Shown in pieces: positions 32,050-41,154 of a DNA stretch of 64,000 bases (the stretch's first letter is position 1; the number at the start of each line of letters is the position of its first letter). The DNA is from Amycolatopsis sp. CA-128772 (GTDB taxonomy: Bacteria > Actinomycetota > Actinomycetes > Mycobacteriales > Pseudonocardiaceae): positions 1 to 64,000 of the forward strand of contig NZ_PPHG01000082.1 in the NCBI RefSeq assembly GCF_002904295.1, given 5' to 3'. The notes under the pieces are model-generated. The model had not been told where the DNA came from. It worked only from the letters and a program-made list of their open reading frames with translations, and did not search any database. The translations under genes and the position numbers were made by a program.

Positions 32050-32897
32050 CCGCGCCCCGACGCTCTGTCCTCTACATGCCCGGCGCGAACGAGCGCGCGC
32101 TGGAGAAGGCCAAGACGATTCCGGCGGACGCGCTGATCCTCGACCTGGAGGACGCGGTCTCCCCCGACGCCAAGGAAGCCGCGCGCGACCGCGTCTGCGC
32201 GGCGGTCGGCGACTACGGCACCAAGGAAGTGACGATCCGGGTCAACGGCCTGGACACCCAATGGCACGACGCCGACCTGCGCGCGGCGGCGTCGGCGGGC
32301 CCCGCCGCGGTGGTCGTGCCGAAGGTCAATTCGGCGGCCGAGGTGCACAACATCGAGCGCGCGCTGGAGCTGGGCGGCGCACCGGACCACACGAAGATCT
32401 GGGCCATGGTCGAGACGCCGGTCGCGATGCTGCACGCGGAGGAGATCGCGGCGGCGTCCGAGCGGCTGACCGTGCTGGTGATGGGCACGAACGACCTGGC
32501 CAAAGAGCTGCACGCGGAGTTCGTCCCGGGCCGTGGGCCGCTGCTGGGCGGGCTGTCGCTGTGCCTGCTGGCCGCGCGCGCGACCGGCAAGGTGATCCTC
32601 GACGGCGTCTACAACGACGTGAAGGACCTCGAGGGTTTCGAAGCCGAGTGCGAGCAGGGGCGGCAGTACGGCTTCGACGGCAAGACGCTGATCCACCCGG
32701 CCCAGGTGGAGCCCTGCAACCGGATCTTCGCCCCGTCGGAGGCGGAGATCGACCGGTCACGGCGGATCATCGAAGCCTTCGAGGAAGCGCAGGCGTCCGG
32801 CAAGGGCGTGGTCACGGTGGACGGCCGGATGATCGAGAACCTGCACGTCGACAACGCGCGGCGGGTGCTGGCGCTGGCCGAGGCCGTCAAGAACTGA
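32046..32897 (+). CDS. CitE-like lyase or thioesterase
   Basis: A 283-residue CitE-family protein: RRSVLYMPGANERALEKAKTIPADALILDLEDAVSPDAKEAARDRV is the barrel start, followed by VTIRVNGLDTQWHDAD, AVVVPKVNSAAEVH, WAMVETPVAMLHAEEIA and VLVMGTNDLAKEL. The C-terminal GFDGKTLIHPAQVEPCNRIFAPSEAEI is the lid. Family members act as (3S)-malyl-CoA thioesterase or citramalyl-CoA lyase. Coupling to the larger lyase suggests the pair handles consecutive steps, or forms a hetero-oligomer, in C4/C5-acyl-CoA metabolism; that is inference. Confidence 0.87.
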   Translation: MTAPRRSVLYMPGANERALEKAKTIPADALILDLEDAVSPDAKEAARDRVCAAVGDYGTKEVTIRVNGLDTQWHDADLRAAASAGPAAVVVPKVNSAAEVHNIERALELGGAPDHTKIWAMVETPVAMLHAEEIAAASERLTVLVMGTNDLAKELHAEFVPGRGPLLGGLSLCLLAARATGKVILDGVYNDVKDLEGFEAECEQGRQYGFDGKTLIHPAQVEPCNRIFAPSEAEIDRSRRIIEAFEEAQASGKGVVTVDGRMIENLHVDNARRVLALAEAVKN

Positions 32898-32898
32898 C

Positions 32899-32930
32899 CC
32901 GGGTGGCCGGCCGCGGGCCCGGCCACCCGG
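32899..32930. terminator. Bidirectional terminator between convergent genes
   Basis: CCGGGTGGCCGG (32899-32910) pairs exactly with CCGGCCACCCGG (32919-32930), with an 8-base loop. It starts two bases past the CitE-like stop and ends 4 bases before the stop of the minus-strand gene at 32934, so it can serve both. Confidence 0.65.
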
Positions 32931-32933
32931 TGC

Positions 32934-33785
32934 TCACTTCGGCAGGTCGTCCGTCCACCCGGCACTGACCGCGTACGTGTCGCCGTCCGCGTTCGTGGCC
33001 GGGGTGCCGTCGTCCTTCAAGAACACCGAGGACCCGGCCACCTTGCCGGTCTTCGGGTCGACGACCAGGCGGCCGCCGCCCGGCAGCTCGACGCCTTCGC
33101 CGCCCGGGACGGTGCCGAGCGCGTGGACGCCCGGGTAGCCGGCGATCGCGCGGAACGCCGCCGCCCGGACCGCCGGTGGCGACGGCACGGTGGACACCAG
33201 CGTGACCAGCGACTCCAGCACCGCCATGTCTCGCTGCTTCGCGGGGTATTCGTTGTGGGCCAACCCCTTCGCGATCCAGTCCCGAAGGGCCGCGGGTTCG
33301 GTGGGCAGGGCCAGGATCTGGCTGATCGTGACCTCGGCGCCGGTCAGCCGGACCGGCCGGGGCCGGCTCGCCGGAACGGCCTTGCCGCCGGTCTTCCCGG
33401 TGCGGTACCACTCGTGCCCGTCGGTGGTGGTCCAGTACTCCCAGGACTCCTTGCCCACCTTCGTCGTCGTGTGCCAGTACCTGCCCGCGCCGACCTGGGT
33501 CCGCTCGGCGACCGTCGCCGCCGCGAGCAGGATCTGGCGGCCCGGGTCGACCGGGGCCACGGCCTGTGGCTGTGGAGCGGGAGCCGGGGTGCCGGGCAGG
33601 GTCGCCACCACCACGGCGACCGCCGCCGCGGCCGCGACCAGGCCGGCGCCGATCGCCAGTGGGCGCACCCGGCGGCGGGGTGCCGCGAGCATCCGGTTCT
33701 GCAGCCGGTGCCGGCTGCGGTCGACGACGTCCGGGGACGGCTCGTCCGGCAGCAGGGCCGTGCGCAGGATTTCGAGGTCAGTCAT
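32934..33785 (-). CDS. CU044_5270-like membrane protein downstream of an ECF sigma factor
   Basis: A 283-residue protein with a 40-residue cytoplasmic N-terminus (LEILRTALLPDEPSPDVVDRSRHRLQNRML), one membrane helix (LAIGAGLVAAAAAVAVVVATL) and an outside domain with PGRQILLAAATVAERTQVGAGRYWHTTTKVGKESWEYWTTTDGHEWYRTG. This layout is that of CU044_5270-type actinobacterial proteins encoded with ECF sigma factors. It probably controls or senses for the sigma factor, as an anti-sigma-like partner, though no zinc-binding ZAS motif is visible. Its ATG at 33785 overlaps the sigma gene end by 8 bases. Confidence 0.75.
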   Translation of the reverse strand: MTDLEILRTALLPDEPSPDVVDRSRHRLQNRMLAAPRRRVRPLAIGAGLVAAAAAVAVVVATLPGTPAPAPQPQAVAPVDPGRQILLAAATVAERTQVGAGRYWHTTTKVGKESWEYWTTTDGHEWYRTGKTGGKAVPASRPRPVRLTGAEVTISQILALPTEPAALRDWIAKGLAHNEYPAKQRDMAVLESLVTLVSTVPSPPAVRAAAFRAIAGYPGVHALGTVPGGEGVELPGGGRLVVDPKTGKVAGSSVFLKDDGTPATNADGDTYAVSAGWTDDLPK

Positions 33786-34293
33786 CGGTGGCCTCCGGGG
33801 CGAGGATGGGGGTGAGCTTCTTGCGGGCACGCGTCAGCCGGGAGCCGACCGTGCCCGGGGAGATGCCGAGCGCCTCGGCCACTTCCGCGTAGCCGAGGTC
33901 GGCGAGGGCCACGAGCAGCAGGGCGTCCCGCTCGCCCGGGGTGAGCCGGGCCAGCGCGATGCCCAGCTGCCCGGCCGCGACGACGCGGTTCTCGGGTCCC
34001 TCGGCGGGCCGGGGCGTGTCGAGCCGCGAAAGGGCCCGGTAGTGGCGGGCTTCCTTGCGGCGGTGGCGCGAGACGAGGTTCGTCGCGATGCCGAAGAGCC
34101 AGGCCCGCAGGTCGCCGCGGGTGGCGTCGAACGTCTCGCGGCGGTCGTAGGCGACGAGGAACGTCTCCGCGGCGACGTCCTCCGCGGCCTGTGCACCGAG
34201 CCGGCCGGCGATGTAGCGGTAGATCGCCGGGAAGTGGCGGTCGTGCACCTCGGTGAACTGGTCGACGCCAGTCGCCGGGGCTGCCTCTGTCAT
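33778..34293 (-). CDS. ECF-type RNA polymerase sigma factor
   Basis: A 171-residue sigma-70 family protein with only regions 2 and 4. Region 2 spans FTEVHDRHFPAIYRYIAGRLGAQAAEDVAAETFLVAYDRRETFDATRGDLRAWLFGIATNLVSRHRR. Region 4 has ERDALLLVALADLGYAEVAEALGISPGTVGSRLTRARKKL, the -35 recognition helix-turn-helix. AAGGA lies before the ATG at 34293. It is co-transcribed with the membrane gene at 32934, the expected arrangement for signal-responsive extracytoplasmic function sigma factors. Confidence 0.9.
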   Translation of the reverse strand: MTEAAPATGVDQFTEVHDRHFPAIYRYIAGRLGAQAAEDVAAETFLVAYDRRETFDATRGDLRAWLFGIATNLVSRHRRKEARHYRALSRLDTPRPAEGPENRVVAAGQLGIALARLTPGERDALLLVALADLGYAEVAEALGISPGTVGSRLTRARKKLTPILAPEATDD

Positions 34294-34355
34294 GGGGTTC
34301 CTTCCCGTCGGCGGCAGCTTCACCACCACTTCGCCGCGGGAGCGGAACTTCTTCC

Positions 34356-35741
34356 CTATCCGATCGGCCAGGGGCGCTGCGGCGGCCGGAGCCGCTCGTA
34401 CGCCGCGGCCACCCGCAGGACGCCGAGGTCGTCGAAGCGGCGGCCGGCGATCTGGAGGCCGATCGGGCGGCCGTCGTCGGTGTAGCCGCAGTTCAGCGAG
34501 ACCGCGGGCTGGCCGGACATGTTGTACGGCACGGTGAACGCGATGTGCTCGAACGGGCGGGCCGGGTCGTTCGTCGGGGACGCCCACTCCGCGGGCGGCG
34601 CCGCGACCGGCGCGACCGGGGACAGCACGACGTCGAACGCCGAGGTCGCGCGCAAGGCCGCCACGCTCATCGCGTCGATCTGGGCGAAGCCGCGGTAGAC
34701 GTCCACGCCGGACGCGTCCGCGCCGCCCGCCGCCCAGTCCGCGATGTACGGCAGGACCTTCGCGCGGCGCTCGGGCGGCAGGCCCGCCATGTCCGACCAC
34801 GCCCGCGTCCGCCAGAACACGTCCAGGCCCTCGAGCATGGACCGGGCCAGGAACGGCTCGACCGGCTCGACGACCGCGCCCGCGGCTTCGAAGGCGCGGG
34901 CGGCCGCGGTGACGGCGTCGCGGATCACCGGGTCCACCGGCAGTCCCGGCCCGGATTCCAGCTGCAGCCCGACGCGCAGCCCGGCCGGCGAACGGTCCAG
35001 GGACGACCAGTCGAGCTCCGACGGCGGCAGGCACAGGTGGTCACGCTCGTCCGGGCGCGAGAGCACGCCCATCAGCAACGCCGTGTCCGCGACCGTGCGG
35101 GTCATCGGGCCGGCGACGCGGCCGAGGAACGGCGGGTTCACCGGCACCCGCCCGAAGCTCGGCTTCAGCCCGACCAGGCCGCACCACCCCGCGGGCAGCC
35201 GGATCGAGCCGCCGATGTCCGTGCCGACGTGCAGCGGGCCGTATCCCGCCGCGGCCGCCGCGCCGGCCCCCGCGCTCGAGCCGCCGGGCGTGGCCGCGAG
35301 CTGCCACGGGTTGCGGGCCGTGGGGTGGAAGCTCGACAGCCCGGACGTCAGCATCCCGTAGTCCGGCATGGTCGTCTTGGCCAGCAGGACACCGCCGGCC
35401 TCGCGGACCCGGGCGGCCGCCGGGGCGTCGTCCGGCGCCGGGGTGAGCGCCGTGGCCGCGGTGCCCAGCGGGACCGGCGTGCCGCGGGTCGCGATGTTCT
35501 CCTTCAGCGTCAAAGGCACGCCGTCGATCACGCCCAGCGGTTCGCCCGACGCCCAGCGTGCTTCGGACGCCTTCGCGGCATCGAGAGCGCTTGAAGGGTC
35601 GTACGCGTACAACGCGTGCAGCTCCGGCTCTCGCGCGTCGATGCGTGCGAGAACGGCTTCGGTCACCTCGACCGGCGAGAGCGTCTTCGCGCGGTACTGC
35701 GTGACGAGCTCGACGGCGGTCAGGTCGGGCAGCTCGGTCAT
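34356..35741 (-). CDS. Amidase (amidase signature family)
   Basis: A 461-residue amidase-signature hydrolase converting a carboxamide to acid and ammonia or amine. The Ser-cisSer-Lys triad is present: Lys80 in LTLKENIA, Ser155 in GGSSAG and Ser179 in TDIGGSIR. No signal peptide, so cytoplasmic. It is the last gene of the ABC importer-ALDH-SDR operon, 10 bases after the SDR stop, with GAAGGAG before its ATG at 35741. The context suggests that the imported compound is an amide or is turned into one. Confidence 0.9.
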   Translation of the reverse strand: MTELPDLTAVELVTQYRAKTLSPVEVTEAVLARIDAREPELHALYAYDPSSALDAAKASEARWASGEPLGVIDGVPLTLKENIATRGTPVPLGTAATALTPAPDDAPAAARVREAGGVLLAKTTMPDYGMLTSGLSSFHPTARNPWQLAATPGGSSAGAGAAAAAGYGPLHVGTDIGGSIRLPAGWCGLVGLKPSFGRVPVNPPFLGRVAGPMTRTVADTALLMGVLSRPDERDHLCLPPSELDWSSLDRSPAGLRVGLQLESGPGLPVDPVIRDAVTAAARAFEAAGAVVEPVEPFLARSMLEGLDVFWRTRAWSDMAGLPPERRAKVLPYIADWAAGGADASGVDVYRGFAQIDAMSVAALRATSAFDVVLSPVAPVAAPPAEWASPTNDPARPFEHIAFTVPYNMSGQPAVSLNCGYTDDGRPIGLQIAGRRFDDLGVLRVAAAYERLRPPQRPWPIG

Positions 35742-35751
35742 GAGCGCTCCT

Positions 35752-36507
35752 TCACGAGGCAGGCGGTTCGAAGCGGCCGTCGACGGCGGTCCAGCCACCG
35801 TCCACGGCGAGCACTGAGCCGGTCACGAACGACGAAGCGTCCGAAGCGAGGTACACGACCGCGCCGGCGAGCTCGTCCGGACGCGCCCAGCGTCCCAACG
35901 CGCCCTTCGCCGCATACGCCTCGTACCACTCCGGGTTCGCCTTGATCTGCGCGGTCAGCGGGGTCTCGACGACGCCGGGCGCGATCGCGTTGACCCGGAC
36001 GCCGGCCGGCCCGAATTCCGCGGCCGCGGTCCGGAACAGCTGGACGAGCCCGGCTTTCGTCGCCGCGTACGGCCCCTGTCCCGGCTCGACGGTCGTGCCG
36101 CGGATCGACGAGAACCCGATGATGCTCCCCCGCCCGCGCGCGACCATCCCGGCGCCGAAGGCGCGGACGACCTCGAACGTCACGCCGAGGTTCAGCGCGA
36201 CGACCCGGTCGAACTCCTCGCGCGTGTAGTCGAGCAGCCGCTTGCGGACGTTCGTCGCCGCGGTCAGCACCACGACGTCGAGCGGGCCGAGGTCGGCCGC
36301 GGCCCGGTCGGCGGCGCCCGGGGCGAGGAGGTCGAGCTCGTAAGCTTCGCCGACGCCGGCCTCGCGGGCGGCTTCGAGGTCGCGGTCGGCGCACACGACG
36401 TCGGCGCCGTGCGCGGCCAGCGCCCGCGCGGCTTCGCGGCCGATGCCGCCCGCGCCGAGCACGACGGCCCGCCGTCCGTCCAGCCGGAACAACGTCGAAT
36501 AGGTCAC
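35752..36507 (-). CDS. SDR family oxidoreductase
   Basis: A 251-residue classical SDR. The dinucleotide turn is VVLGAGGIGREAARALAAHGADVVCADRD, the catalytic Ser lies in IIGFSSIRG and the Tyr-Lys pair in YAATKAG. NAIAPGVVETPLTAQ and YLASDASSFVTGSVLAVDGGW complete the fold. The normal TGxxxGIG reads LGAGGIG. The GTG start at 36507 overlaps the ALDH stop (GTGA), so the two redox enzymes are coupled. It probably oxidises an alcohol in the pathway whose aldehyde is handled by the upstream-encoded dehydrogenase. Confidence 0.88.
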   Translation of the reverse strand: MTYSTLFRLDGRRAVVLGAGGIGREAARALAAHGADVVCADRDLEAAREAGVGEAYELDLLAPGAADRAAADLGPLDVVVLTAATNVRKRLLDYTREEFDRVVALNLGVTFEVVRAFGAGMVARGRGSIIGFSSIRGTTVEPGQGPYAATKAGLVQLFRTAAAEFGPAGVRVNAIAPGVVETPLTAQIKANPEWYEAYAAKGALGRWARPDELAGAVVYLASDASSFVTGSVLAVDGGWTAVDGRFEPPAS

Positions 36508-37916
36508 GGGCGCAGCACCGCCATCCTCGTCACGGTCAGCTCTTCGACGGCGAACCGCGGCCCTTCGCGGCCGATGCCGGAGTCCTTCACCCCGCCGTAG
36601 GGCATGGTGTCCGAGCGGAAGCCGGGCACCTCGTTGACGACGACCCCGCCGACCTCCAGCTCGTCGAGCGCGCGGAACGCCGTGTTCAGGGACGTGCTGT
36701 AGACGCTGGCGTGGAGGCCGTAGCGGGACGCGTTCACCGCCGCGAAGGCTTCGTCCACATCGGACACCGTGCGCACGCAGACGACCGGGCCGAAGATCTC
36801 CTCGTCCCACGCTTCGACGCCGTCCGGGACGTCGAGCAGGACGGCCGGCCGCAGCACCGTGCCGTCGACGCCGCCGCCGACCTGACGGGCGCCGGCCTTC
36901 TCGATCCACGCGGCGACGCGCTCGGTCGAAGCCGGGTCGATCAGCGCGGACACCCGCGTCTCCTCGTCGCGTGGATCGCCGGCGACGACCTCGTCGAGCC
37001 GGGCCAGCAGCCGTTCGGTGAACTCCGCGGCCACCGACGCGACGACCAGCACCCGCTGCACCGAGATGCACGCCTGGCCGGACGCGTAGAACCCGCCGCG
37101 CAGCACGGCGTCCACGGCGGCGTCCAGGTCGGCGTCGCCGGCGACGACCAGGGCCGCGTTCGAACCCAGCTCCAGCAACGTCTTCGTGGGCGCCGCGTCG
37201 CGGGCGATCCGGTGCCCGACCGCGGCCGAGCCGGTGAACGACACCGCGCCGATCCGGCGGTCCGTCGTCAGGGCCGCGCCCACGGCGGCGTCGCCGGTGA
37301 CCAGCTGGACCATCGCCGCGATCGGCGCCACCGACCGGACCAGGTGCACCAGCCACAGCGTGGCCAGCGGCGTCTGCGGCGCCGGCTTGACGATCACCGG
37401 GCAGCCGGCAGCGATCGCGGGCGCGATCTTGTGCGAGGCCAGCAGCAGCGGGTAGTTGAAGCCCGCGATGCCGACGACGACGCCGATCGGCTTGCGCTTC
37501 CAGAACCCGACCAGGCCGTCACCCGAGGGCAGCAGGTCGAGCGGGACGGTCTCGCCGTGCAGCCGCGACACCTCTTCGGCCGCGGCTTCCCAGGTGACGA
37601 TGGTGCGCGCGACCTCGACGCGGCAGTCGACCAGCGGCTTGCCGGTCTCCAGCACGAGCAGGTCCTCGAATTCGGAGCGACGTGAACGCACCGCAGCGGC
37701 GACGTCGTTCAGCAACGCACGCCGAGTCCATGAAGGCAGCGAAGCCACTTCGCGCGCAACGGCGACCGCCTCGTCGACCGCGCGAGCAGCCAGCTCGGGC
37801 GTACCGACCGGCGCGTGGCCGATGACGCTCCCGTCGTAGGGGAAAACGATTTCTTCGGTATCCACAGTGGACATCCAGCCGCCGCCGACCGGCAGGCCGT
37901 CCGGGTACTCAGCCAT
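36504..37916 (-). CDS. Aldehyde dehydrogenase family protein
   Basis: A 470-residue NAD(P)-dependent aldehyde dehydrogenase. It has VVGIAGFNYPLLLASHKIAPAIAAGCPVIVKPAPQTPL (cofactor binding), SFTGSAAVGHRIARDA, LLELGSNAALVV (general-base Glu) and SGQACISVQRVLV (catalytic Cys), then EEIFGPVVCVRTV. The ATG at 37916 has GGAGG five bases upstream; a GTG at 37922 is too close to that site. It overlaps the ABC ATPase stop by 8 bases. Substrate unknown; it belongs to the FadR-controlled import and catabolism operon. Confidence 0.92.
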   Translation of the reverse strand: MAEYPDGLPVGGGWMSTVDTEEIVFPYDGSVIGHAPVGTPELAARAVDEAVAVAREVASLPSWTRRALLNDVAAAVRSRRSEFEDLLVLETGKPLVDCRVEVARTIVTWEAAAEEVSRLHGETVPLDLLPSGDGLVGFWKRKPIGVVVGIAGFNYPLLLASHKIAPAIAAGCPVIVKPAPQTPLATLWLVHLVRSVAPIAAMVQLVTGDAAVGAALTTDRRIGAVSFTGSAAVGHRIARDAAPTKTLLELGSNAALVVAGDADLDAAVDAVLRGGFYASGQACISVQRVLVVASVAAEFTERLLARLDEVVAGDPRDEETRVSALIDPASTERVAAWIEKAGARQVGGGVDGTVLRPAVLLDVPDGVEAWDEEIFGPVVCVRTVSDVDEAFAAVNASRYGLHASVYSTSLNTAFRALDELEVGGVVVNEVPGFRSDTMPYGGVKDSGIGREGPRFAVEELTVTRMAVLRP

Positions 37917-38679
37917 CGTCACCTCCGCTCAGCCGGGCCAGTTCCGCGCGCAGGTCCGGCGCGGCGGCCAGCAGTTCCCGCGTGTACTCGTGCCGCGGCG
38001 ACCCGTAGACCTGGGCAACGTCGCCGAGCTCGACGATCTCGCCGCGGCGCATCACCGCGACCCGGTCGCACACGTGCCGGACCACGCCGAGGTCGTGCGA
38101 GACGAAGACCAGCGTCAACGCGAACTGCTCGACCAGCGACGCGAGCAGGTCGAGGATCTGGCCGCGCACGGAGACGTCGAGCGCGCTGACCGGTTCGTCG
38201 GCGATCAGCACGCTCGGGTTCGGCGCCAGCGCGCGGGCGATCGAGATCCGCTGCCGCTGGCCGCCGGAGAACTGGTGCGGGTACCGCTGGGCCGCGTCGG
38301 CGGGCAGGCCGACGGCGGCCAGCAGCTCGGCGACGCGATCGGGCTCCCGGCGGCCGAGCGGTTCGGCGATGATGTCCCGCACGCGCATGCGCGGGTCGAG
38401 CGAGCCCATCGGGTCCTGGAAGACGATCTGCAGCTCCGAGCGCAGGAAGCCGAGCTTGCGTTCCGGCAGGTCGTCGATGCGGCGGCCCTGGAACGAGACC
38501 GTGCCGGCGGTCGGCTTGTCGAGCGCGGCCAGCAGCCGGACCAGCGTCGACTTGCCCGAACCGGACTCGCCGACGATGCCGAACCGCTGCCCCGCCTCGA
38601 CGTCGAAGCTGACTCCGCGCAGCGCGTGCACGTCCCGCCGGGCGTACCGGCGTTCGAGGTCGCGGACTTCGAGCATCAT
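37909..38679 (-). CDS. Oligopeptide/dipeptide ABC transporter ATP-binding protein (DppF/OppF type)
   Basis: A 256-residue ATPase. Walker A GESGSGKST, Q-loop QIVFQDPMGSLDPRM, signature FSGGQRQRISIARAL, Walker B VLIADEPVSALD and switch FVSHDLGVV are complete. The C-terminal VYGSPRHEYTRELLAAAP is the oligopeptide-type extension. It works as a heterodimer with the ATPase at 38676, with which it overlaps by 4 bases. Confidence 0.92.
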   Translation of the reverse strand: MMLEVRDLERRYARRDVHALRGVSFDVEAGQRFGIVGESGSGKSTLVRLLAALDKPTAGTVSFQGRRIDDLPERKLGFLRSELQIVFQDPMGSLDPRMRVRDIIAEPLGRREPDRVAELLAAVGLPADAAQRYPHQFSGGQRQRISIARALAPNPSVLIADEPVSALDVSVRGQILDLLASLVEQFALTLVFVSHDLGVVRHVCDRVAVMRRGEIVELGDVAQVYGSPRHEYTRELLAAAPDLRAELARLSGGDDG

Positions 38680-39407
38680 CGCCGGGCCTCCAGGTCCGAG
38701 GCGGCCAGCAGCTTGCGCGTGTACTCGTGCTTCGGCTGCGTCAGCACTTCGCGCGTGGAGCCCGCTTCGACGATCTCGCCGTCGAGCATCACCAGGACGC
38801 GCTCGCACACCGAAGCCACGACGGCGAGGTCGTGCGTGATGAACAGCAACGCGCTCTCGGCGGGCAGCGACGTCTTGATCAGCGAAAGGATCTGAGCCTG
38901 CACGGTGACGTCGAGCGCGGTCGTCGGCTCGTCGCAGATCAGCAGGGACGGCTCGTTGGCCAGCGCCATCGCCAGGACGACCCGCTGCCGCTGGCCGCCG
39001 GACAGCTGGTGCGGGTAGGCACGGGCCGTTCCCGCGAGGCCGACGGACGCCAGGAGGTCCTCGGCGCGGTGGCGGCGGCCGTGGATCCGGCCCGGCTCGG
39101 TGACCTGGCGGCCGACGCGCATGGCCGGGTTCAACGCCGTCATCGGCTCCTGGAACACCATGGCCAGCTCGTCGCCGCGCAGCCGGGACAGGTCCTTTTC
39201 GGACATTCCGAGCAGCTCGCGGCCGTGCAGGGAAACCGAGCCGGACGCGCGCAGCTCCTCGGGCAGCAGGCCCATGATCGCCAGCGCGGTCAACGACTTC
39301 CCGGACCCGGACTCGCCGATCAGGCCGACGCGCTCGCCCGCGCCGATCTCGAAGGAAACGTCCCGGACCAGCGAAGAAACGCTGAGGCCGCGTACCGAAA
39401 GCGTCAT
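38676..39407 (-). CDS. Oligopeptide/dipeptide ABC transporter ATP-binding protein (DppD/OppD type)
   Basis: A 243-residue ATPase with Walker A GESGSGKSLTALAIMGLLP, Q-loop AMVFQEPMTALNPAM, signature LSGGQRQRVVLAMAL, Walker B LLICDEPTTALDVT and switch FITHDLAVV. It ends QPKHEYTRKLLAA. The usual DppD C-terminal cysteine iron-sulfur motif is not present, as the protein is short. It overlaps the permease stop by 4 bases, as do all junctions in this importer. Confidence 0.92.
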   Translation of the reverse strand: MTLSVRGLSVSSLVRDVSFEIGAGERVGLIGESGSGKSLTALAIMGLLPEELRASGSVSLHGRELLGMSEKDLSRLRGDELAMVFQEPMTALNPAMRVGRQVTEPGRIHGRRHRAEDLLASVGLAGTARAYPHQLSGGQRQRVVLAMALANEPSLLICDEPTTALDVTVQAQILSLIKTSLPAESALLFITHDLAVVASVCERVLVMLDGEIVEAGSTREVLTQPKHEYTRKLLAASDLEARR

Positions 39408-40210
39408 ACGCGGGCCGCCAATCGGGGGTCCAGCCGGTCGCGCAGGCCGTCGCCGAGGAGGTTGAAGCCGAGGACGGCGACGGCGATCGCGATGCCCGGC
39501 ACCAGCGCCAGCCGCGGCTGCACGGTCAGCAGTTCCTGGGATTCCTGCAGCATCCGGCCCCACGACGGCGTCGGCGGCCGCGTGCCGAAGCCAAGGAACG
39601 ACAGCGCCGCCTCGGCGAGCACGGCGATCGCGAACGACACCGACGCCTGCACGATCAGCAGGCCGGAGATGTTCGGCAGCACGTGCCGCAGCGCGATGTT
39701 CAGGCGAGACCGGCCGCCGGCGCGCGCGGCGAGCACGAACTCGGTGCTCATCACCTGCAGCGTCCCGGACCGGGCGATCCGCGCGAACGACGGGATGGTG
39801 GCGATGCCGATCGCGACCATCGCGGTCAGCGTGTCCGCGCCGAACACCGCGCCGAACATGATGGCCAGCAGCAGCGCCGGGAACGCGAGCACGAGGTCGT
39901 TGACCCGCATGACGAACTCGCCCAGCCACCGCGGCGACATCCCGGCCAGTATCCCCAGCGGCGTGCCGATCACCGCGGCGATGCCGACGGCGACGACCCC
40001 GACGTACAGCGTGGTGCGGGCACCGACCATGAGCTGGCTCAGCAGGTCCCGCCCGAACTTGTCGGTCCCGAACCAGTGGGACGCGCCGAAGCCGAGCAGC
40101 CGGTGGGTCGCGTCCACCTTCACCGGGTCGAACGGCGTCCACAGGAACGACAGCGCGGCGGCCAGCACGACCAGGCCGACGAGGATCCCGCCCAGCACCA
40201 GAGTGCGCAT
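39404..40210 (-). CDS. Oligopeptide/dipeptide ABC transporter permease (DppC type)
   Basis: A 268-residue inner-membrane permease with about six helices. HWFGTDKFGRDLLSQLMVGARTTLYVG is the typical DppC segment and EFVLAARAGGRSRLNIALRHVLPNISGLL the EAA coupling loop; LSFLGFGTRPPTPSWGRMLQE follows. It forms the translocation channel with the DppB-type partner encoded just upstream. Confidence 0.92.
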   Translation of the reverse strand: MRTLVLGGILVGLVVLAAALSFLWTPFDPVKVDATHRLLGFGASHWFGTDKFGRDLLSQLMVGARTTLYVGVVAVGIAAVIGTPLGILAGMSPRWLGEFVMRVNDLVLAFPALLLAIMFGAVFGADTLTAMVAIGIATIPSFARIARSGTLQVMSTEFVLAARAGGRSRLNIALRHVLPNISGLLIVQASVSFAIAVLAEAALSFLGFGTRPPTPSWGRMLQESQELLTVQPRLALVPGIAIAVAVLGFNLLGDGLRDRLDPRLAARV

Positions 40211-41154
40211 CACGAACCCCGCAATCTCGGGTCGAGCACGGTGTACAGGACGTCGACGACGAAGTTGACCAGCAGCACGCCGGCCACCAGGACCAGCACG
40301 ATCCCCTGCACGGTCAGCAGATCGCGGGACCCGACGGCGTCCAGCAGCATCGAGCCGAGCCCCGGCAGCACGAACACGCGCTCGACGACGACCGCGCCGA
40401 TCAGCAGCGTCGCCAGCTGCAGGCCCAGCACCGTCACCACGGGCACCGACGCGTTGCGCAAGCCGTGCCGCACCAGCGCCTGTCCCGGCCGCAGCCCCTT
40501 CGCCCGCGCGGTGCGCAGGTAGTCCTGGCCGAGCGTGTCGAGCACCGCCGACCGCACGTAACGCGTGAGCACCGCGCCCTGCACCAAGCCTAGGGACAAC
40601 GCCGGGAGCACGAGCCCGCGCACGAACTCGCCGAAGTCCTGGTCCGGCGGCGTCCACCCGCCCGAGGGCAGCCAGCGCAGCTGGACCGCGAAGATCTGCA
40701 CCAGGATGATCCCGGCGAGGAACGCGGGGATCGCGACGCCGATCTGCGACAGCCCGGACACACCGGCGCCCGCCGCTTTCCGGTGCTTGACCGCGGCGAA
40801 CGTCCCGGCCGGCACGGCGATCACCAGCGCCACCAGCATGCCCGCGCCGACCAGCCACAGCGTGACGCCGAGGCGGTCGAGCAGCTGCGGGCCGATCGCG
40901 TCCCGCGTCACGTACGAGCGGCCGAAGTCGCCGTGCAGCACGCCGGAGATCCAGTCGGAGTACTGCGTGACCAGCGGGCGGTCGATGCCGAATTCCGCGC
41001 GCGTCTTGGCCAGCAGCTCCGGCGTCGCGTTGACGCCGAGCGCGACCTGCGCCGGATCGCCCGGCAGCACGGCCATGAAGAGGAACACCACGATCGACGC
41101 GGCCAGCACGCTGACCACGAAGATCGCCACCCGGCGCAGCACCCTGGCCGTCAT
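40210..41154 (-). CDS. Oligopeptide/dipeptide ABC transporter permease (DppB type)
   Basis: A 314-residue permease with about six helices. VFLFMAVLPGDPAQVALG and FGIDRPLVTQYSDWISGVLHGDFGRSYVTRDAIGPQLLDRLGVTLWL are DppB hallmarks; DYLRTARAKGLRPGQALVRHGLRNASVPVVT is the EAA loop. It overlaps the binding-protein stop by 4 bases and shares one base with the next start. Confidence 0.92.
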   Translation of the reverse strand: MTARVLRRVAIFVVSVLAASIVVFLFMAVLPGDPAQVALGVNATPELLAKTRAEFGIDRPLVTQYSDWISGVLHGDFGRSYVTRDAIGPQLLDRLGVTLWLVGAGMLVALVIAVPAGTFAAVKHRKAAGAGVSGLSQIGVAIPAFLAGIILVQIFAVQLRWLPSGGWTPPDQDFGEFVRGLVLPALSLGLVQGAVLTRYVRSAVLDTLGQDYLRTARAKGLRPGQALVRHGLRNASVPVVTVLGLQLATLLIGAVVVERVFVLPGLGSMLLDAVGSRDLLTVQGIVLVLVAGVLLVNFVVDVLYTVLDPRLRGS

